Shown: positions 7,821 through 16,081, numbered from the stretch's first letter. The stretch is DNA of 64,000 nt from Methylocystis iwaonis (GCF_027925385.1 NZ_AP027142.1:3669947-3733946); one strand, 5' to 3'. The notes: generated from the letters alone by a model not told the origin. Made by a program: numbers and translations.

Positions 7821-9662
7821 ATGATCTCTTCCGCGATTCGCGGCCGCCCAAAGAGGCGCCGCCTTCCGAGCCTCGCCCTTGCGCTGCTGACGGCCTTTGC
7901 GCCCGGCGGTCCGCTCATGGCGGGCGAGCCTACTCATGGCCTGGCGGCGCATGGCGCGCCGGCGCTGCCGCCGGACTTCGATCATCTCCCTTACGCCGAC
8001 CCGCAAGCAAAGAAAGGCGGCAGGCTTCGTGTCGGTCTCGCCGGGACATTCGACAGCCTCAACCCCTTCAATCTCAAATCCGGCTCCACGGCCCAGGGCC
8101 TCGTCGGCAATGTCTTTCAAGGAATGATGGCGCGGTCGCAGGATGAGCCTTTCACGCTCTATCCGCTCATCGCGCAATCGCTCGACATCGACGCCGCCCG
8201 CGCCCATGTGACCTTCCACCTCGACACACGAGCGCATTTCTCCGACGGCAAACCCATCACCTCGGAAGACGTGCTGTTTTCCTTCAACCTGCTCAAGTCG
8301 AAGGGCCGCCCGCAGCAGCGGGTCGCCTATGGGCTCGTGAAATCGATCACAGCACCCGACGCGCAGACGGTCTCCTACGATCTGACCGGCGTCGGCGATC
8401 GCGAGCTGCCGCTTATTCTCGCCATCATGCCCGTGCTGCCCAGGCACGCGACCGACCTCGAGCGATTCTCGGACGCGACGCTCGCCAAGCCCCTTGGCTC
8501 AGGCCCCTATATCGTCGCGGATGCGCAGGCCGGCGCGCGGCTGCTGTTGAAGCGCGACCCCAACTATTGGGGCGCGGACGTTCCGAGCCAGCGCGGCTTC
8601 TACAATTTCGACGAGATCGACATTCAATACTTCCGCGACGGCAACGCCCTGTTCGAGGCCTTCAAGGCCGGCTTGATCGACTATCGCGAAGAGACCAGCA
8701 CGACCCGCTGGTCGACCGGCTACGACTTCCCCGCATTGCGCGAGGGCCGCGTTGCAACCGAGGCGTTGAAGAACGAGAACCCCAAGGGGCTCGAAGGCTT
8801 CGTCTTCAACACGCGACAAACGATCTTCAAAGACATCCGGCTGCGTGAAGCGCTCGGCATGATGTTCGATTTCGAGTGGATCAACGCCAATCTCTATTCG
8901 AACCTCTATACGCGCACCAAAAGCTTCTTCGACGAATCGGAGCTTTCCGCCTCGGGCCGTCCCGCGAATGAGAAGGAGCGCGCGCTTCTTGCGCCCTACC
9001 CTGACGCCGTGCGCGCGGATATTCTCGACGGGAAATGGCGCCCGCCGGTCAACGACGGTTCGGGCCGCGACCGCGAGATGGCCAAGCGCGCGCTCGAATT
9101 GCTGGCGGCGGCCGGCTACCATGTGAACGGCGACAAGCTTTCGAAGGACGGCGCGCCGGTTTCCTTCGAGATCATGGTGAAGGACCGCAATCAGGAGCGT
9201 CTTGCGCTCAATTATGCGGCTTCCCTCGCGCGCATCGGCGTCGAGGCGCGCGTCAGGCTCGTCGACGAAGTGCAATATCAGCGCCGGCGCCAGAAGTTCG
9301 ATTTCGACATGATGATCGGGCAGTATCTGGCGTCGGCCTCGCCCGGCAATGAGCAGCGCATGCGTTGGGGCTCGGCGAGCGCGACGCAGGAATCCTCTTT
9401 CAATCTCGCTGGCGCCGCATCGCCCGCGATCGACAGCCTGATCGTTGCGCTCCTCTCCGCGCAAAGCCACGAGGATTTCGTCGCGGCGGTGCGCGCCTAT
9501 GACCGCGTGCTGCTCTCGGGCTTTTATGTCGTGCCTTTGTTTCACGCCTCCGAGCAATGGATCGCGCATTCGACCGACCTCGCCCGGCCCGAGCGCCTGC
9601 CGCGCTACGCAGCGCCGCTCTTTGGCCCGACGCTCGAGAGCTGGTGGAGGAAAAATCCATGA
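7821..9662 (+). CDS. Family 5 extracellular solute-binding protein (oligopeptide/YejA-like)
   Basis: The 613-residue protein starts with an export signal (basic N-terminus followed by LALALLTAFAPGG, cleavage expected near residue 35) and then an SBP_bac_5 fold recognisable by KKGGRLRVGLAGTFDSLNPF, the strand-turn LLKRDPNYWG and the C-terminal VVPLFHASEQWIA. Its size and the DFDHLPYADPQAKKGG opening resemble YejA/AppA-type oligopeptide receptors. No permease or ATPase genes lie beside it, so the transporter must be encoded elsewhere. Its stop codon overlaps the next start (ATGA), so the next gene is translationally coupled. Confidence 0.9.
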   Translation: MISSAIRGRPKRRRLPSLALALLTAFAPGGPLMAGEPTHGLAAHGAPALPPDFDHLPYADPQAKKGGRLRVGLAGTFDSLNPFNLKSGSTAQGLVGNVFQGMMARSQDEPFTLYPLIAQSLDIDAARAHVTFHLDTRAHFSDGKPITSEDVLFSFNLLKSKGRPQQRVAYGLVKSITAPDAQTVSYDLTGVGDRELPLILAIMPVLPRHATDLERFSDATLAKPLGSGPYIVADAQAGARLLLKRDPNYWGADVPSQRGFYNFDEIDIQYFRDGNALFEAFKAGLIDYREETSTTRWSTGYDFPALREGRVATEALKNENPKGLEGFVFNTRQTIFKDIRLREALGMMFDFEWINANLYSNLYTRTKSFFDESELSASGRPANEKERALLAPYPDAVRADILDGKWRPPVNDGSGRDREMAKRALELLAAAGYHVNGDKLSKDGAPVSFEIMVKDRNQERLALNYAASLARIGVEARVRLVDEVQYQRRRQKFDFDMMIGQYLASASPGNEQRMRWGSASATQESSFNLAGAASPAIDSLIVALLSAQSHEDFVAAVRAYDRVLLSGFYVVPLFHASEQWIAHSTDLARPERLPRYAAPLFGPTLESWWRKNP

Positions 9663-10687
9663 CCGCGCGCGCCGCTGTTTCCGAGAGAGAGGAAGCGGCG
9701 CTCGTCCGCGCCCATCCGCTGACGCAATTCGGCTTCGACGCCCTCGTCGCCGGCGCGGCGAGACCGCGTCCCGGCGGGCTCGCCTTTCTCGATGACGTCG
9801 ACGGCGCCGTGGACCAGGTCACCTACGCCGATCTCTACCAGCGCGTCGGCGCTTGCCTTTCCAAGCTCCGCGCCCTCGATCTCGCGCGCGGCGAGAGAAT
9901 TCTCATCTGCTCTCCATCCGGCGCGCAAGCCTTTGTCGCGCTCGTCGGCGCGCTCGCCGCGGGCCTGGCGCCGACGCTCGCGCCCATGCCCCTCCCCCAA
10001 TGGCGCGCAGCCATCGCGCATGGGGCGAAGACATTGCAGATCGGTGCGCTGTTCGCGCCGGCGCAGATCTGCGGCCTCGATTTCGAGGAGGCGCTGCTCG
10101 ACATCGCCGCCGATACGCCGTCATTGCGTGTGATCGGCGCGCTGCATGGCGCGCTCGACGGCGCTGCTGATTTTTCAGCGCAAGCGCTCGCGGCGCAGAT
10201 GTCGCCGCGCGTGCCGCTCTCCGAAGATTGGAGCGACGACGAACGCTTCGATGTCGGCGCGCTCGACGAGCGCGGGAATGTCCGTTTCGCTTCGCAAGGC
10301 GCGCTGCTCGGCGCAGCGCTCGATCTCGTGCGCGCGACTCGCGCCGCGCGCGAAGCGCCCATTCTTTCGCTCTATGCGCCGAGTTCGCTCGCGGCTCTTG
10401 TCGCGGGCCCGCTCGCGGCGTTGCTCGCAGGCGCGCCGCTGCATTTTCTTGCGCCTTTCACCACGGCGCGCTTTCTCGAAACGCTCGATGCGCTTGGGTC
10501 GGCGCGATTGATTGCACCGGTTTCCATCCTCGCCGATCTCGTACGCGCCGGACTGCTCGACAATGGCGCCATCGCCGCAGTCGTCGCCTTGGGAGATGGC
10601 GCCGCTTGCGTCGGCGACTCGCAAGAACGCTGTCCGATTATCGCGCTGCGCGCGGAAGACGACGCGTTCGTTTTGCGCAGACTCTGA
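9659..10687 (+). CDS. AMP-binding-like protein lacking the P-loop and C-terminal domain
   Basis: The 342-residue product resembles the N-terminal half of acyl-CoA synthetase/NRPS adenylation proteins: VTYADLYQRV, ILICSPSGAQAFVALVGAL and the AGLAPTLAPMPLP segment match the early conserved region. The adenylate-forming P-loop (TSGTTGxPKG type) is absent; FASQGALLGAALDLV occupies about the expected position, and no C-terminal subdomain follows. It is therefore either a non-catalytic relative or a decayed gene, yet the frame is open throughout and coupled to the upstream solute-binding protein by an ATGA overlap. The stop is about 15 bases before a family B repeat. Function unknown. Confidence 0.6.
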   Translation: MTARAAVSEREEAALVRAHPLTQFGFDALVAGAARPRPGGLAFLDDVDGAVDQVTYADLYQRVGACLSKLRALDLARGERILICSPSGAQAFVALVGALAAGLAPTLAPMPLPQWRAAIAHGAKTLQIGALFAPAQICGLDFEEALLDIAADTPSLRVIGALHGALDGAADFSAQALAAQMSPRVPLSEDWSDDERFDVGALDERGNVRFASQGALLGAALDLVRATRAAREAPILSLYAPSSLAALVAGPLAALLAGAPLHFLAPFTTARFLETLDALGSARLIAPVSILADLVRAGLLDNGAIAAVVALGDGAACVGDSQERCPIIALRAEDDAFVLRRL

Positions 10688-10702
10688 CAGACCGTTCGCG
10701 CC

Positions 10703-10786
10703 CCGTCATCGCGAGGAGCGCAAGCGACGAAGCAATCCACAGTCACATCACGGCCCTGGATTGCTTCGCTTTGCTCGCAATGACGG
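10703..10786. repeat. Family B palindromic repeat
   Basis: CCGTCATCGCGAGGAGCG...GACGAAGCAATCC with mirrored CTGGATTGCTTCGCTTTGCTCGCAATGACGG. It lies just after the AMP-binding-like gene. Confidence 0.85.
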
Positions 10787-10951
10787 CGGCGAATGATGGG
10801 CGCGTCACATTGTCTCGTGTTGACGCCGGTCAATTACAGCCTCGAGTCATCACGTCAAAGTGCGTGCGCGACGAGATCGCGCATGCGCTTTTGCAATTGC
10901 GCGACTCGTCGCCACGAGGGGCGCATGGGGCGTTGGTGTGGAGGAAACTGC

Positions 10952-11359
10952 ATGTCGCTTATCACCTGGACCAAGGAACAATTCGCGACCAACGTCAGCG
11001 CGCATGATGCGGAACATCAGGAAATATTCAGGCTGGTGAATGTGCTCGGCGACGCCGTCGCCAGCGGCGACCGAAACGCGATCGGCAAGGAGCTCGATGC
11101 GCTCATCGACTATGTGGTGAAGCACTTCGCGGCGGAGGAAGCGAATTTCGCACAATATGACTATCCAGCCGCAGCCGGCCACAAAGCCGAGCACGACAAG
11201 CTGGTCGCAACTTGCGCCGATTTGCAAAAGAAATTCCACGCCGGCGAAGCGGAGGTGACCGGAGAGACGGCCGGCTTCGTGGTCGGCTGGCTGACGGACC
11301 ACATCCCCAATATCGACAGGCTCTACGGCCCTTATCTGAACGCGAAGGGCGTCGCCTGA
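10952..11359 (+). CDS. Bacteriohemerythrin
   Basis: Small cytosolic O2-binding di-iron protein of 135 residues. All expected iron ligands can be read: the first His in AHDAEHQEIF, His and Glu in HFAAEEANF, two His in GHKAEHDKL, and His and Asp in WLTDHIPNID. In Methylococcus a homologue is proposed to deliver O2 to particulate methane monooxygenase; in other bacteria the family serves O2 sensing or storage. The ATG at 10952 is preceded by GAGGAAACTGC, a good ribosome-binding site; the longer in-frame extension has no protein-like sequence. Monocistronic by context. Confidence 0.93.
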   Translation: MSLITWTKEQFATNVSAHDAEHQEIFRLVNVLGDAVASGDRNAIGKELDALIDYVVKHFAAEEANFAQYDYPAAAGHKAEHDKLVATCADLQKKFHAGEAEVTGETAGFVVGWLTDHIPNIDRLYGPYLNAKGVA

Positions 11360-11752
11360 TAAGCTCGATACTCGAGAGCGCCTTTCCCGCTTAGGCGGGA
11401 AAGGTCAGTTGGTTGACGAACTTTGAGGCGGCCTCGTCCTTCGAGACGCGAGCTTTGCTCGCTCCTCAGGAAGAGGCCCAACACCATTTCCGTTTGAACA
11501 GCTCGCATCGGGTCTTGTCATTCCCGGCGGGCTGAAGGCCCGACCGGGAATCCAGAGCCATGATAGCCGCCTTTGCTCTGGATTCCCGATCGCTCGCTGC
11601 GCGAGCGTCGGGAATGACACCGAACCAATTAAGCGGATCTCGTATTAGTGTTCGACGAAATCGCAGAAGCCCCTCATGCTGAGGAGCCTGCGCAGCAGGC
11701 GTCTCGAAGCACGAGGGGCGTCATCGCCACTTTGTCAGCAATCTGGCCGCGC
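11360..11752. other. Intergenic region filled by nested repeats
   Basis: 393 bases between the convergent bacteriohemerythrin and TlpA-like genes. Apart from a short hairpin after the hemerythrin stop (CCTTTCCCGCTTAGGCGGGAAAGG, near 11381-11404, a possible terminator without a U-tract), nearly all of it is the nested D-C-D repeat listed separately. No gene seen. Confidence 0.7.
11426..11731. repeat. Family D repeat pair interrupted by a family C element
   Basis: The left D arm (GAGGCGGCCTCGTCCTTCGA, 11426-11480) and right D arm (CCCCTCATGCTGAGGAGCC to CGAAGCACGAGGGG, about 11667-11731) match the uninterrupted D pair at 39989-40131. Between them lies a full family C element (about 11481-11646), with TTTCCGTTTGAACAGCTCG at one end and CCAATTAAGCGGATCTCGTAT at the other. 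The arrangement looks like C inserted into D. Confidence 0.75.
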
Positions 11753-12304
11753 TTATCTGTGTTTTTCCAGCCACTGCAGAACGAGCGGATCGTCGATTGC
11801 GCCGGTCACGGCGATCACCCCGCCGTCGGGCGCCACAAGCGCGGTGAACGGCAATTCGCCCCGCCACGTCTTATCGGCCTCGAAATAGAGCTTCTCGACG
11901 AAATCATCCGCAAAACCGTAATGCGCCGATTTGCCGAGCCCGGCTTTCTCGGCGCGCGCCGCCGCCCGTGCGCGATCTTCTTCGCTATCGACATTGACGA
12001 AGACGATGTCGACATCCTTGTGTTCGGCCGTCATCTGCGCCCATTGCGCCAGCTCGGCGAGGCAGGGCGGGCAGGTGACGGACCAGAAGTGAATCATCAG
12101 CGGCCGCCCCGCATGCGCCTTGGCGATCTGCGAGAAGGCGCCGCGACCATAGGGCTTGAAATCGAGCGCATGGGCGCTCGAAGCGGTGAAGGCGATAAAG
12201 GCGCAGAGGGAGAGACGAACAGCGAGACTGTTTCGTCCGTCATTCCCGGCGAGCCGAAGGCGGGAATGACAGGCTGCACGTAAAGCGGCGATCACCTTCT
12301 TCAT
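11753..12304 (-). CDS. TlpA-like periplasmic thioredoxin
   Basis: The 183-residue protein has an export signal (hydrophobic segment ending TASSAHA, about residues 32-48) and a thioredoxin fold with the active site FWSVTCPPCLAEL and the cis-Pro region WRGELPFTALV. TlpA-like proteins reduce or protect thiols of periplasmic partners, often in cytochrome or copper-site assembly. It is the last gene of the exbB operon and overlaps the propeller gene by 4 bases, which makes the Cys-rich propeller a plausible substrate (inference). Oddity: residues 12-25 (CHSRLRLAGNDG region) are a truncated family C palindrome read in frame. No alternative start codon exists between the repeat and the hydrophobic core, so the repeat is probably translated. 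Confidence 0.85.
   Translation of the reverse strand: MKKVIAALRAACHSRLRLAGNDGRNSLAVRLSLCAFIAFTASSAHALDFKPYGRGAFSQIAKAHAGRPLMIHFWSVTCPPCLAELAQWAQMTAEHKDVDIVFVNVDSEEDRARAAARAEKAGLGKSAHYGFADDFVEKLYFEADKTWRGELPFTALVAPDGGVIAVTGAIDDPLVLQWLEKHR
12237..12272. repeat. Truncated family C palindrome inside the tlpA-like coding region
   Basis: GTCATTCCCGGCGAGCCGAA followed by GGCGGGAATGAC: the outer CATTCCC/GGGAATG arms match family C, with the interior shortened. It lies in the signal-peptide n-region of the TlpA-like gene and keeps the frame open. Confidence 0.7.
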
Positions 12305-13566
12305 CGCACTGCGGCACTCTTCTCGTCGCGGGGAAGCGGCAGCAGGCGATAGCCCTCCTTATGCGTCACCCACGAAAGATAAGCCGCGCCCTTGTAGGCG
12401 ACGAGCTCCGGATGATCCGAGGCGTCGTCGGTCTGCGCGAGGATTTTCGGCGCGCTCCAGCTTTTGCCGCCATCACGCGAGAGCTGCAGTGGGATGGTCG
12501 TCGTCGTCCCGTCGAACTCCTTCCAGACGCGATAGAGACGGCCTTTCGCCGCGAGCACGACGGGGTGGCCCGGGGCCTTGGCGTCGTCGCCGAATTTCTC
12601 GGGGCTGGAGAAGCTTTTTCCCGAATCTTCGCTATGCGCGTAGAAAAGCCCCTGCCGATTCTTGCCCTTGGTGAACCAGACCGCGTGCCATCCGCCATGG
12701 GCGTCGACGGCGAGGCTGGGGCCATGGTGCGGGCAGGAATTGATCGCCCAATTATCGTCGGAAACGCGCCCGCCCGTCAGCGTCGCGCCATCGGCGGAAA
12801 GCTTCGCAGCGTAGTGATCGCGAACATTGCCGTCGAAGACCTGCCGCCACAGAAACACCGGCAGGCCGTCGCGATCCAGCGCCGCAGACATGCGGCAACA
12901 TTCGCAGGCGTGGTCCATCAGGATTTTTTTGCCCGCAAAGCTCTGCCCATTATCGTCCGACCAGGCGAAGGCGACGCCGCTGCCCTCGAACTCCTTGCCC
13001 TCGGCCTTGGCCTTCAGAGCATTGGTCTTGTCGAGCCAGCCGGCGTAGAGGCGCCCCTTGGGCGTGACGACGAAAGTCTCGAAGCGCTGCCCGCCGGAGG
13101 CGAGCAGCGCTTGGGGCGTGGAGAAGCTTTTGCCGCCGTCGGTCGAGCGCGCCGTGAAGATCGTGCCGATCATCTGCTTGTCGGGCCGCGTCGTATAGCT
13201 GGCGAGCAGCGATCCATCGTCGAGGGGAACGATCTTCGGCCGTGCGTCGCCATGGGCGTCGATGACGCCGTCGCTGACCGACGCGATCGCGACGGGCGCG
13301 GAAAAGCTTTTGGCCCCGTCCGCGGAAGAGGCGACATAGACCGTCTTTTCGATGGCGTAAGCGACCCAAAGCTTGCCCTTGGCGTCGTACGCCGGGTTGA
13401 CGGTCGCGGCGCAATCCGGCTTGCGCTCGGCGCAGGCCAGCGCGCTATGTCGATGCCCTTCGGCCGGCGCCGGAGCCGGCGCGCTGAGCTCGGCGTCGGC
13501 GCCGCCGCTCAGGCCGAACATGGCGGCCGATATGATAATCACGCGCGGAATGGCCATCGACTCCAT
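12301..13566 (-). CDS. Exported Asp-box beta-propeller with a Cys/His-rich centre (annotated elsewhere as sialidase-like)
   Basis: The 421-residue protein has a signal peptide (about residues 1-26) and five Asp-box repeats of the S-x-D-x-G-x-S-F/W type (SSADGAKSFSAP, STDGGKSFSTP, SDDNGQSFAG, SEDSGKSFSSP, SRDGGKSWSAP), indicating a six-bladed propeller. Real sialidases need an arginine triad and a Tyr/Glu pair that I do not see. Instead the middle carries DHACECCRMSAALD (three cysteines and a His in eight residues) and INSCPHHGPS, and the mature N-terminus has GHRHSALACAERKPDC. This Cys/His content suggests metal or haem binding (inference). Encoded between an exported TonB-like protein and a TlpA-like thioredoxin. 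Confidence 0.75.
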   Translation of the reverse strand: MESMAIPRVIIISAAMFGLSGGADAELSAPAPAPAEGHRHSALACAERKPDCAATVNPAYDAKGKLWVAYAIEKTVYVASSADGAKSFSAPVAIASVSDGVIDAHGDARPKIVPLDDGSLLASYTTRPDKQMIGTIFTARSTDGGKSFSTPQALLASGGQRFETFVVTPKGRLYAGWLDKTNALKAKAEGKEFEGSGVAFAWSDDNGQSFAGKKILMDHACECCRMSAALDRDGLPVFLWRQVFDGNVRDHYAAKLSADGATLTGGRVSDDNWAINSCPHHGPSLAVDAHGGWHAVWFTKGKNRQGLFYAHSEDSGKSFSSPEKFGDDAKAPGHPVVLAAKGRLYRVWKEFDGTTTTIPLQLSRDGGKSWSAPKILAQTDDASDHPELVAYKGAAYLSWVTHKEGYRLLPLPRDEKSAAVR

Positions 13567-13589
13567 GACTTCCCTCTAATCGTTTCGCT

Positions 13590-14024
13590 TCAGCGGAACT
13601 TGAAGGTCTGACCGACATCCATCGCGCCGCCGGGCGGGGCAGGAACGACAACCGCCGCCAGTATTTTCTTCACCATCTCGGCATGCGCCGGGCTCGTCGT
13701 CTTGTCGATCGTCACTTTCTCGATCTTGCCAGAGGCGCCGACGATGAAGCTCGCCCTCACCTCGCCCGGCCCGGAGGCGTTTTCCTCCGGCGTATGCTTG
13801 GCGATCTCGGCGTAGAGCAGACCGAGATATTTGCTCTCGGACATGCCAGAGGCGGGCGCGGGCGCTGTTTGGGGCGCGGGTTTCGGCGCGGCTGGCGCAG
13901 GCGCCGGCTTTGCCGCGGCGGCGGGAGCTGGGGCGGACGGCGGCTTGGGGGCCTCCGCCCGCGCGGCGCCGGTAAGGACGAGCGCGCAAAGAATTGCGAC
14001 GCGCCCGCTGAGGAGAACCTTCAT
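13590..14024 (-). CDS. Exported TonB C-terminal-like protein without a membrane anchor
   Basis: The 144-residue protein begins with a cleavable-looking signal peptide (MKVLLSGRVAILCALVLTGA, then ARAEAP), followed by a 45-residue Pro/Ala/Lys spacer and a TonB-like C-terminal domain with GEVRASFIVGASGKIEKVTI and ending in QTFKFR. Unlike canonical TonB it has a signal peptide rather than the His-containing transmembrane anchor, so it should be free in the periplasm or tethered differently. It follows tonB in the exbBD operon. The ATG at 14024 is preferred because it starts the signal peptide; an upstream start at 14081 would overlap tonB but gives an unlikely Arg-rich N-terminus. Confidence 0.75.
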   Translation of the reverse strand: MKVLLSGRVAILCALVLTGAARAEAPKPPSAPAPAAAAKPAPAPAAPKPAPQTAPAPASGMSESKYLGLLYAEIAKHTPEENASGPGEVRASFIVGASGKIEKVTIDKTTSPAHAEMVKKILAAVVVPAPPGGAMDVGQTFKFR

Positions 14025-14077
14025 GGCGTGCTTCCAACAAGAGAAGCGGCGGGCTCTTGCGAGTCCGCCGGCAAAGG

Positions 14078-14791
14078 TCAATGGAAGGCGAAGGCTTGGC
14101 TTACAAAGGCGGAGCCGCAGCTACCCGGACCGCGTGACGAGCCCACGATGCGCCGCGCCAGCGCCGCATGCGCCGGGGTCGAGCCGGAAGCCGAAACGCC
14201 CGAAATGCCGCCGCCGGCGTTCACATGAAAGGTCACATGGGCCGTGCCGGCGCCGAGGCTCGTCGAGCCCGGCGTATGCTGGCGCAGCGAGGCGGCGACA
14301 TGGGCGAGGCAGCTCGCCTGCGACGCGCCGCTGGTGGCGCCGCCCGCATTCGGCGCGCCGGCGCGACGACGCGCCTGCGCTTCGCGGCGTTGCTCGGCGC
14401 GCTCGATTTCCTTGCGCTCTTCCTTCTTTTTCTCGAGCTTCTCGGTGTCGTCCTTTTTCACCGCGAGCGGGATCGCGTCCGGCGCCATGACGACCGGGGG
14501 CGGCAAGGCGAGGTCCGGCTGCTCGACGGCGACCGGCGGGGGCGTGTCCTCCGCCGCGCTCACTTCCTGCTGCTCGATGAAATCGCCCTCCTGGACGAGA
14601 TCCATGGAGAGCGAGTCGAGCGAGATCGTCTTGGGCGCCGGCGCGTAAAGGAAGGCCGCGAAGACAGCGATATGCGCGGCGACGATCACCGTGACGGCGA
14701 CGGGGCGCAGCCACGGCGGATTGACCGGCGGCGCGCCTTCCGGCTCGTCGGGCTGGCTGGCGTAGTCGGGGCTGAGGGCGAAGTCCGTCAT
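14078..14791 (-). CDS. tonB: TonB energy transducer
   Basis: The 237-residue protein spans the periplasm and couples ExbBD proton flow to an outer-membrane receptor. It has one N-terminal membrane helix (about residues 31-52) containing the conserved His ([10 protein letters not shown]), a Pro-rich and then Lys/Glu/Arg-rich spacer (about 75-150) and a C-terminal domain ([17 protein letters not shown]) that binds the TonB box. An extra Cys pair in the last 80 residues (SCLAHV and GSCGSAF) is unusual and could form a disulphide. Start overlaps the exbD stop by 4 bases. Confidence 0.88.
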   Translation of the reverse strand: MTDFALSPDYASQPDEPEGAPPVNPPWLRPVAVTVIVAAHIAVFAAFLYAPAPKTISLDSLSMDLVQEGDFIEQQEVSAAEDTPPPVAVEQPDLALPPPVVMAPDAIPLAVKKDDTEKLEKKKEERKEIERAEQRREAQARRRAGAPNAGGATSGASQASCLAHVAASLRQHTPGSTSLGAGTAHVTFHVNAGGGISGVSASGSTPAHAALARRIVGSSRGPGSCGSAFVSQAFAFH

Positions 14792-15285
14792 TTCGCCGCC
14801 CCTCCCGCCGGAGCCGGCGCGGCGGGCGTAGCAGGCGCAGCGGCTTTCGCCGCCGAGCCGGTCTTGCTGCGCGAATTGGTCATGATGGCGATATGAGTGA
14901 TGCCATTCGTCGCGAGTCTGTCCATCACCGCGACGACTTCGCCATAGACCGCCTCGGTATCGCCGCGGACATGCACGACGCGCGTGACGTCCTCGCCCAT
15001 CATGGCGCGAATGCCGTCGATGAGCGCCTCCTCGGACACCGGATCGGCGCCGAGCGACACCTTGCCGTCCTTGCCGACCGTGACGACGATCGGGTCCTTC
15101 TGATTGATCGGCTGCGCGGCGCTGGCCTGAGGCAGATTGACCTTCACGCCTTTGGCGAGCAGCGGCGCGGTCACCATGAAGATGATGAGCAGCACCAGCA
15201 TCACGTCGACGAGCGGCGTGACATTGATGTCGGCGAGCGGCTGATAAAGGTCGTTGTTGTTCTTGAAGCGGGTCGGGAGCGCCAT
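14788..15285 (-). CDS. exbD: ExbD, TonB-system proton channel subunit
   Basis: The 165-residue protein has one N-terminal membrane helix with the essential aspartate in [20 protein letters not shown], then a periplasmic domain with the family's [19 protein letters not shown] segment. The C-terminal 25 residues are an Ala/Pro-rich tail not found in short ExbD proteins. The gene starts one base before the exbB stop region ends and overlaps tonB, so exbB-exbD-tonB is one tightly coupled unit. Confidence 0.93.
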   Translation of the reverse strand: MALPTRFKNNNDLYQPLADINVTPLVDVMLVLLIIFMVTAPLLAKGVKVNLPQASAAQPINQKDPIVVTVGKDGKVSLGADPVSEEALIDGIRAMMGEDVTRVVHVRGDTEAVYGEVVAVMDRLATNGITHIAIMTNSRSKTGSAAKAAAPATPAAPAPAGGAAK

Positions 15286-15936
15286 TTATGCGGCCTCCTT
15301 TTGCGAACGGCGGGCGTTCGGCGCGCTGGTCATGCGCAGCGCCTCGTCCTCGATGTAATGCGCGACCTGCTGGCCGAGGCGCGAGAAGGAAGAGCCGATA
15401 CGGTTATAGCCGACCGAAGCCGGAATGGCGGCGGCGAGGCCATAAGCGGTCGCGGCGAGCGCTTCCGCAATGCCCGGCGCGACAACCGCGAGGCTGGTGT
15501 CCTGCGACTGCGCAATGCCGGCGAAGCTCGTCATGATGCCCCAAACCGTGCCGAAGAGGCCGACGAAGGGCGCGACCGAGGAGATCACGGCGAGATTGGG
15601 CAGGCCGCCCTCGGCCTTGGTGAGAAATTCGCGGGCAGCGCGGCTCATATTTTCGGCAATTCGCTCACGCTTGTCGCCGGTCGTCTCATCGGGAAGATCG
15701 AGCGCGAAAGCTTCCCGGCCAGCGGCGGCGACGGGTTCGAGAAGGCCGACCGGCCCGCCTGCGCGCGCCTCCTTAGTCGCCTTGGCGATGCGAATGACGG
15801 CTGTGGCGCCTTCGATGATCAGCACCCAGGTCCAGACAGAAGCAAGAAGCAGAGCCGCCATGACGACCTTGCCGACAGGGCCGGCGTTGAGAAACATGGC
15901 GAGCGGGGAAAGCGACGTATGGTCCATAGAACTCAC
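15286..15936 (-). CDS. exbB: ExbB, TonB-system proton channel subunit
   Basis: The 216-residue ExbB (MotA/TolQ/ExbB family) has three membrane segments (about residues 17-40, 108-135 and 152-175). The conserved GLFGTVWGIMTSF and ALAATAYGLAAAIPA motifs line the proton path. The GTG at 15936 follows GAGGATGA at good spacing; an ATG three codons in is the alternative. It opens the exbB-exbD-tonB unit; a DUF2946-like gene lies 145 bases upstream on the same strand and may share its transcript. Confidence 0.93.
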   Translation of the reverse strand: MSSMDHTSLSPLAMFLNAGPVGKVVMAALLLASVWTWVLIIEGATAVIRIAKATKEARAGGPVGLLEPVAAAGREAFALDLPDETTGDKRERIAENMSRAAREFLTKAEGGLPNLAVISSVAPFVGLFGTVWGIMTSFAGIAQSQDTSLAVVAPGIAEALAATAYGLAAAIPASVGYNRIGSSFSRLGQQVAHYIEDEALRMTSAPNARRSQKEAA

Positions 15937-16081
15937 TCATCCTCGACGGCGCGCGCAGAGCAGCAACGGCGTCTGACATTGATTTTATTGTGATCTTGGA
16001 CGCTCAAGGGCGTCTCTGACCGGCGATCTTACCCGCATGCAGCACGCGAGCCAGCGCTAGGTTCCGCCGATCGGAAAGTTT

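Noticed and set aside
12301..13566. Functional sialidase
   Set aside because: Asp boxes alone do not show sialidase activity; the catalytic Arg triad and Tyr/Glu pair were not found, and context is metal uptake.
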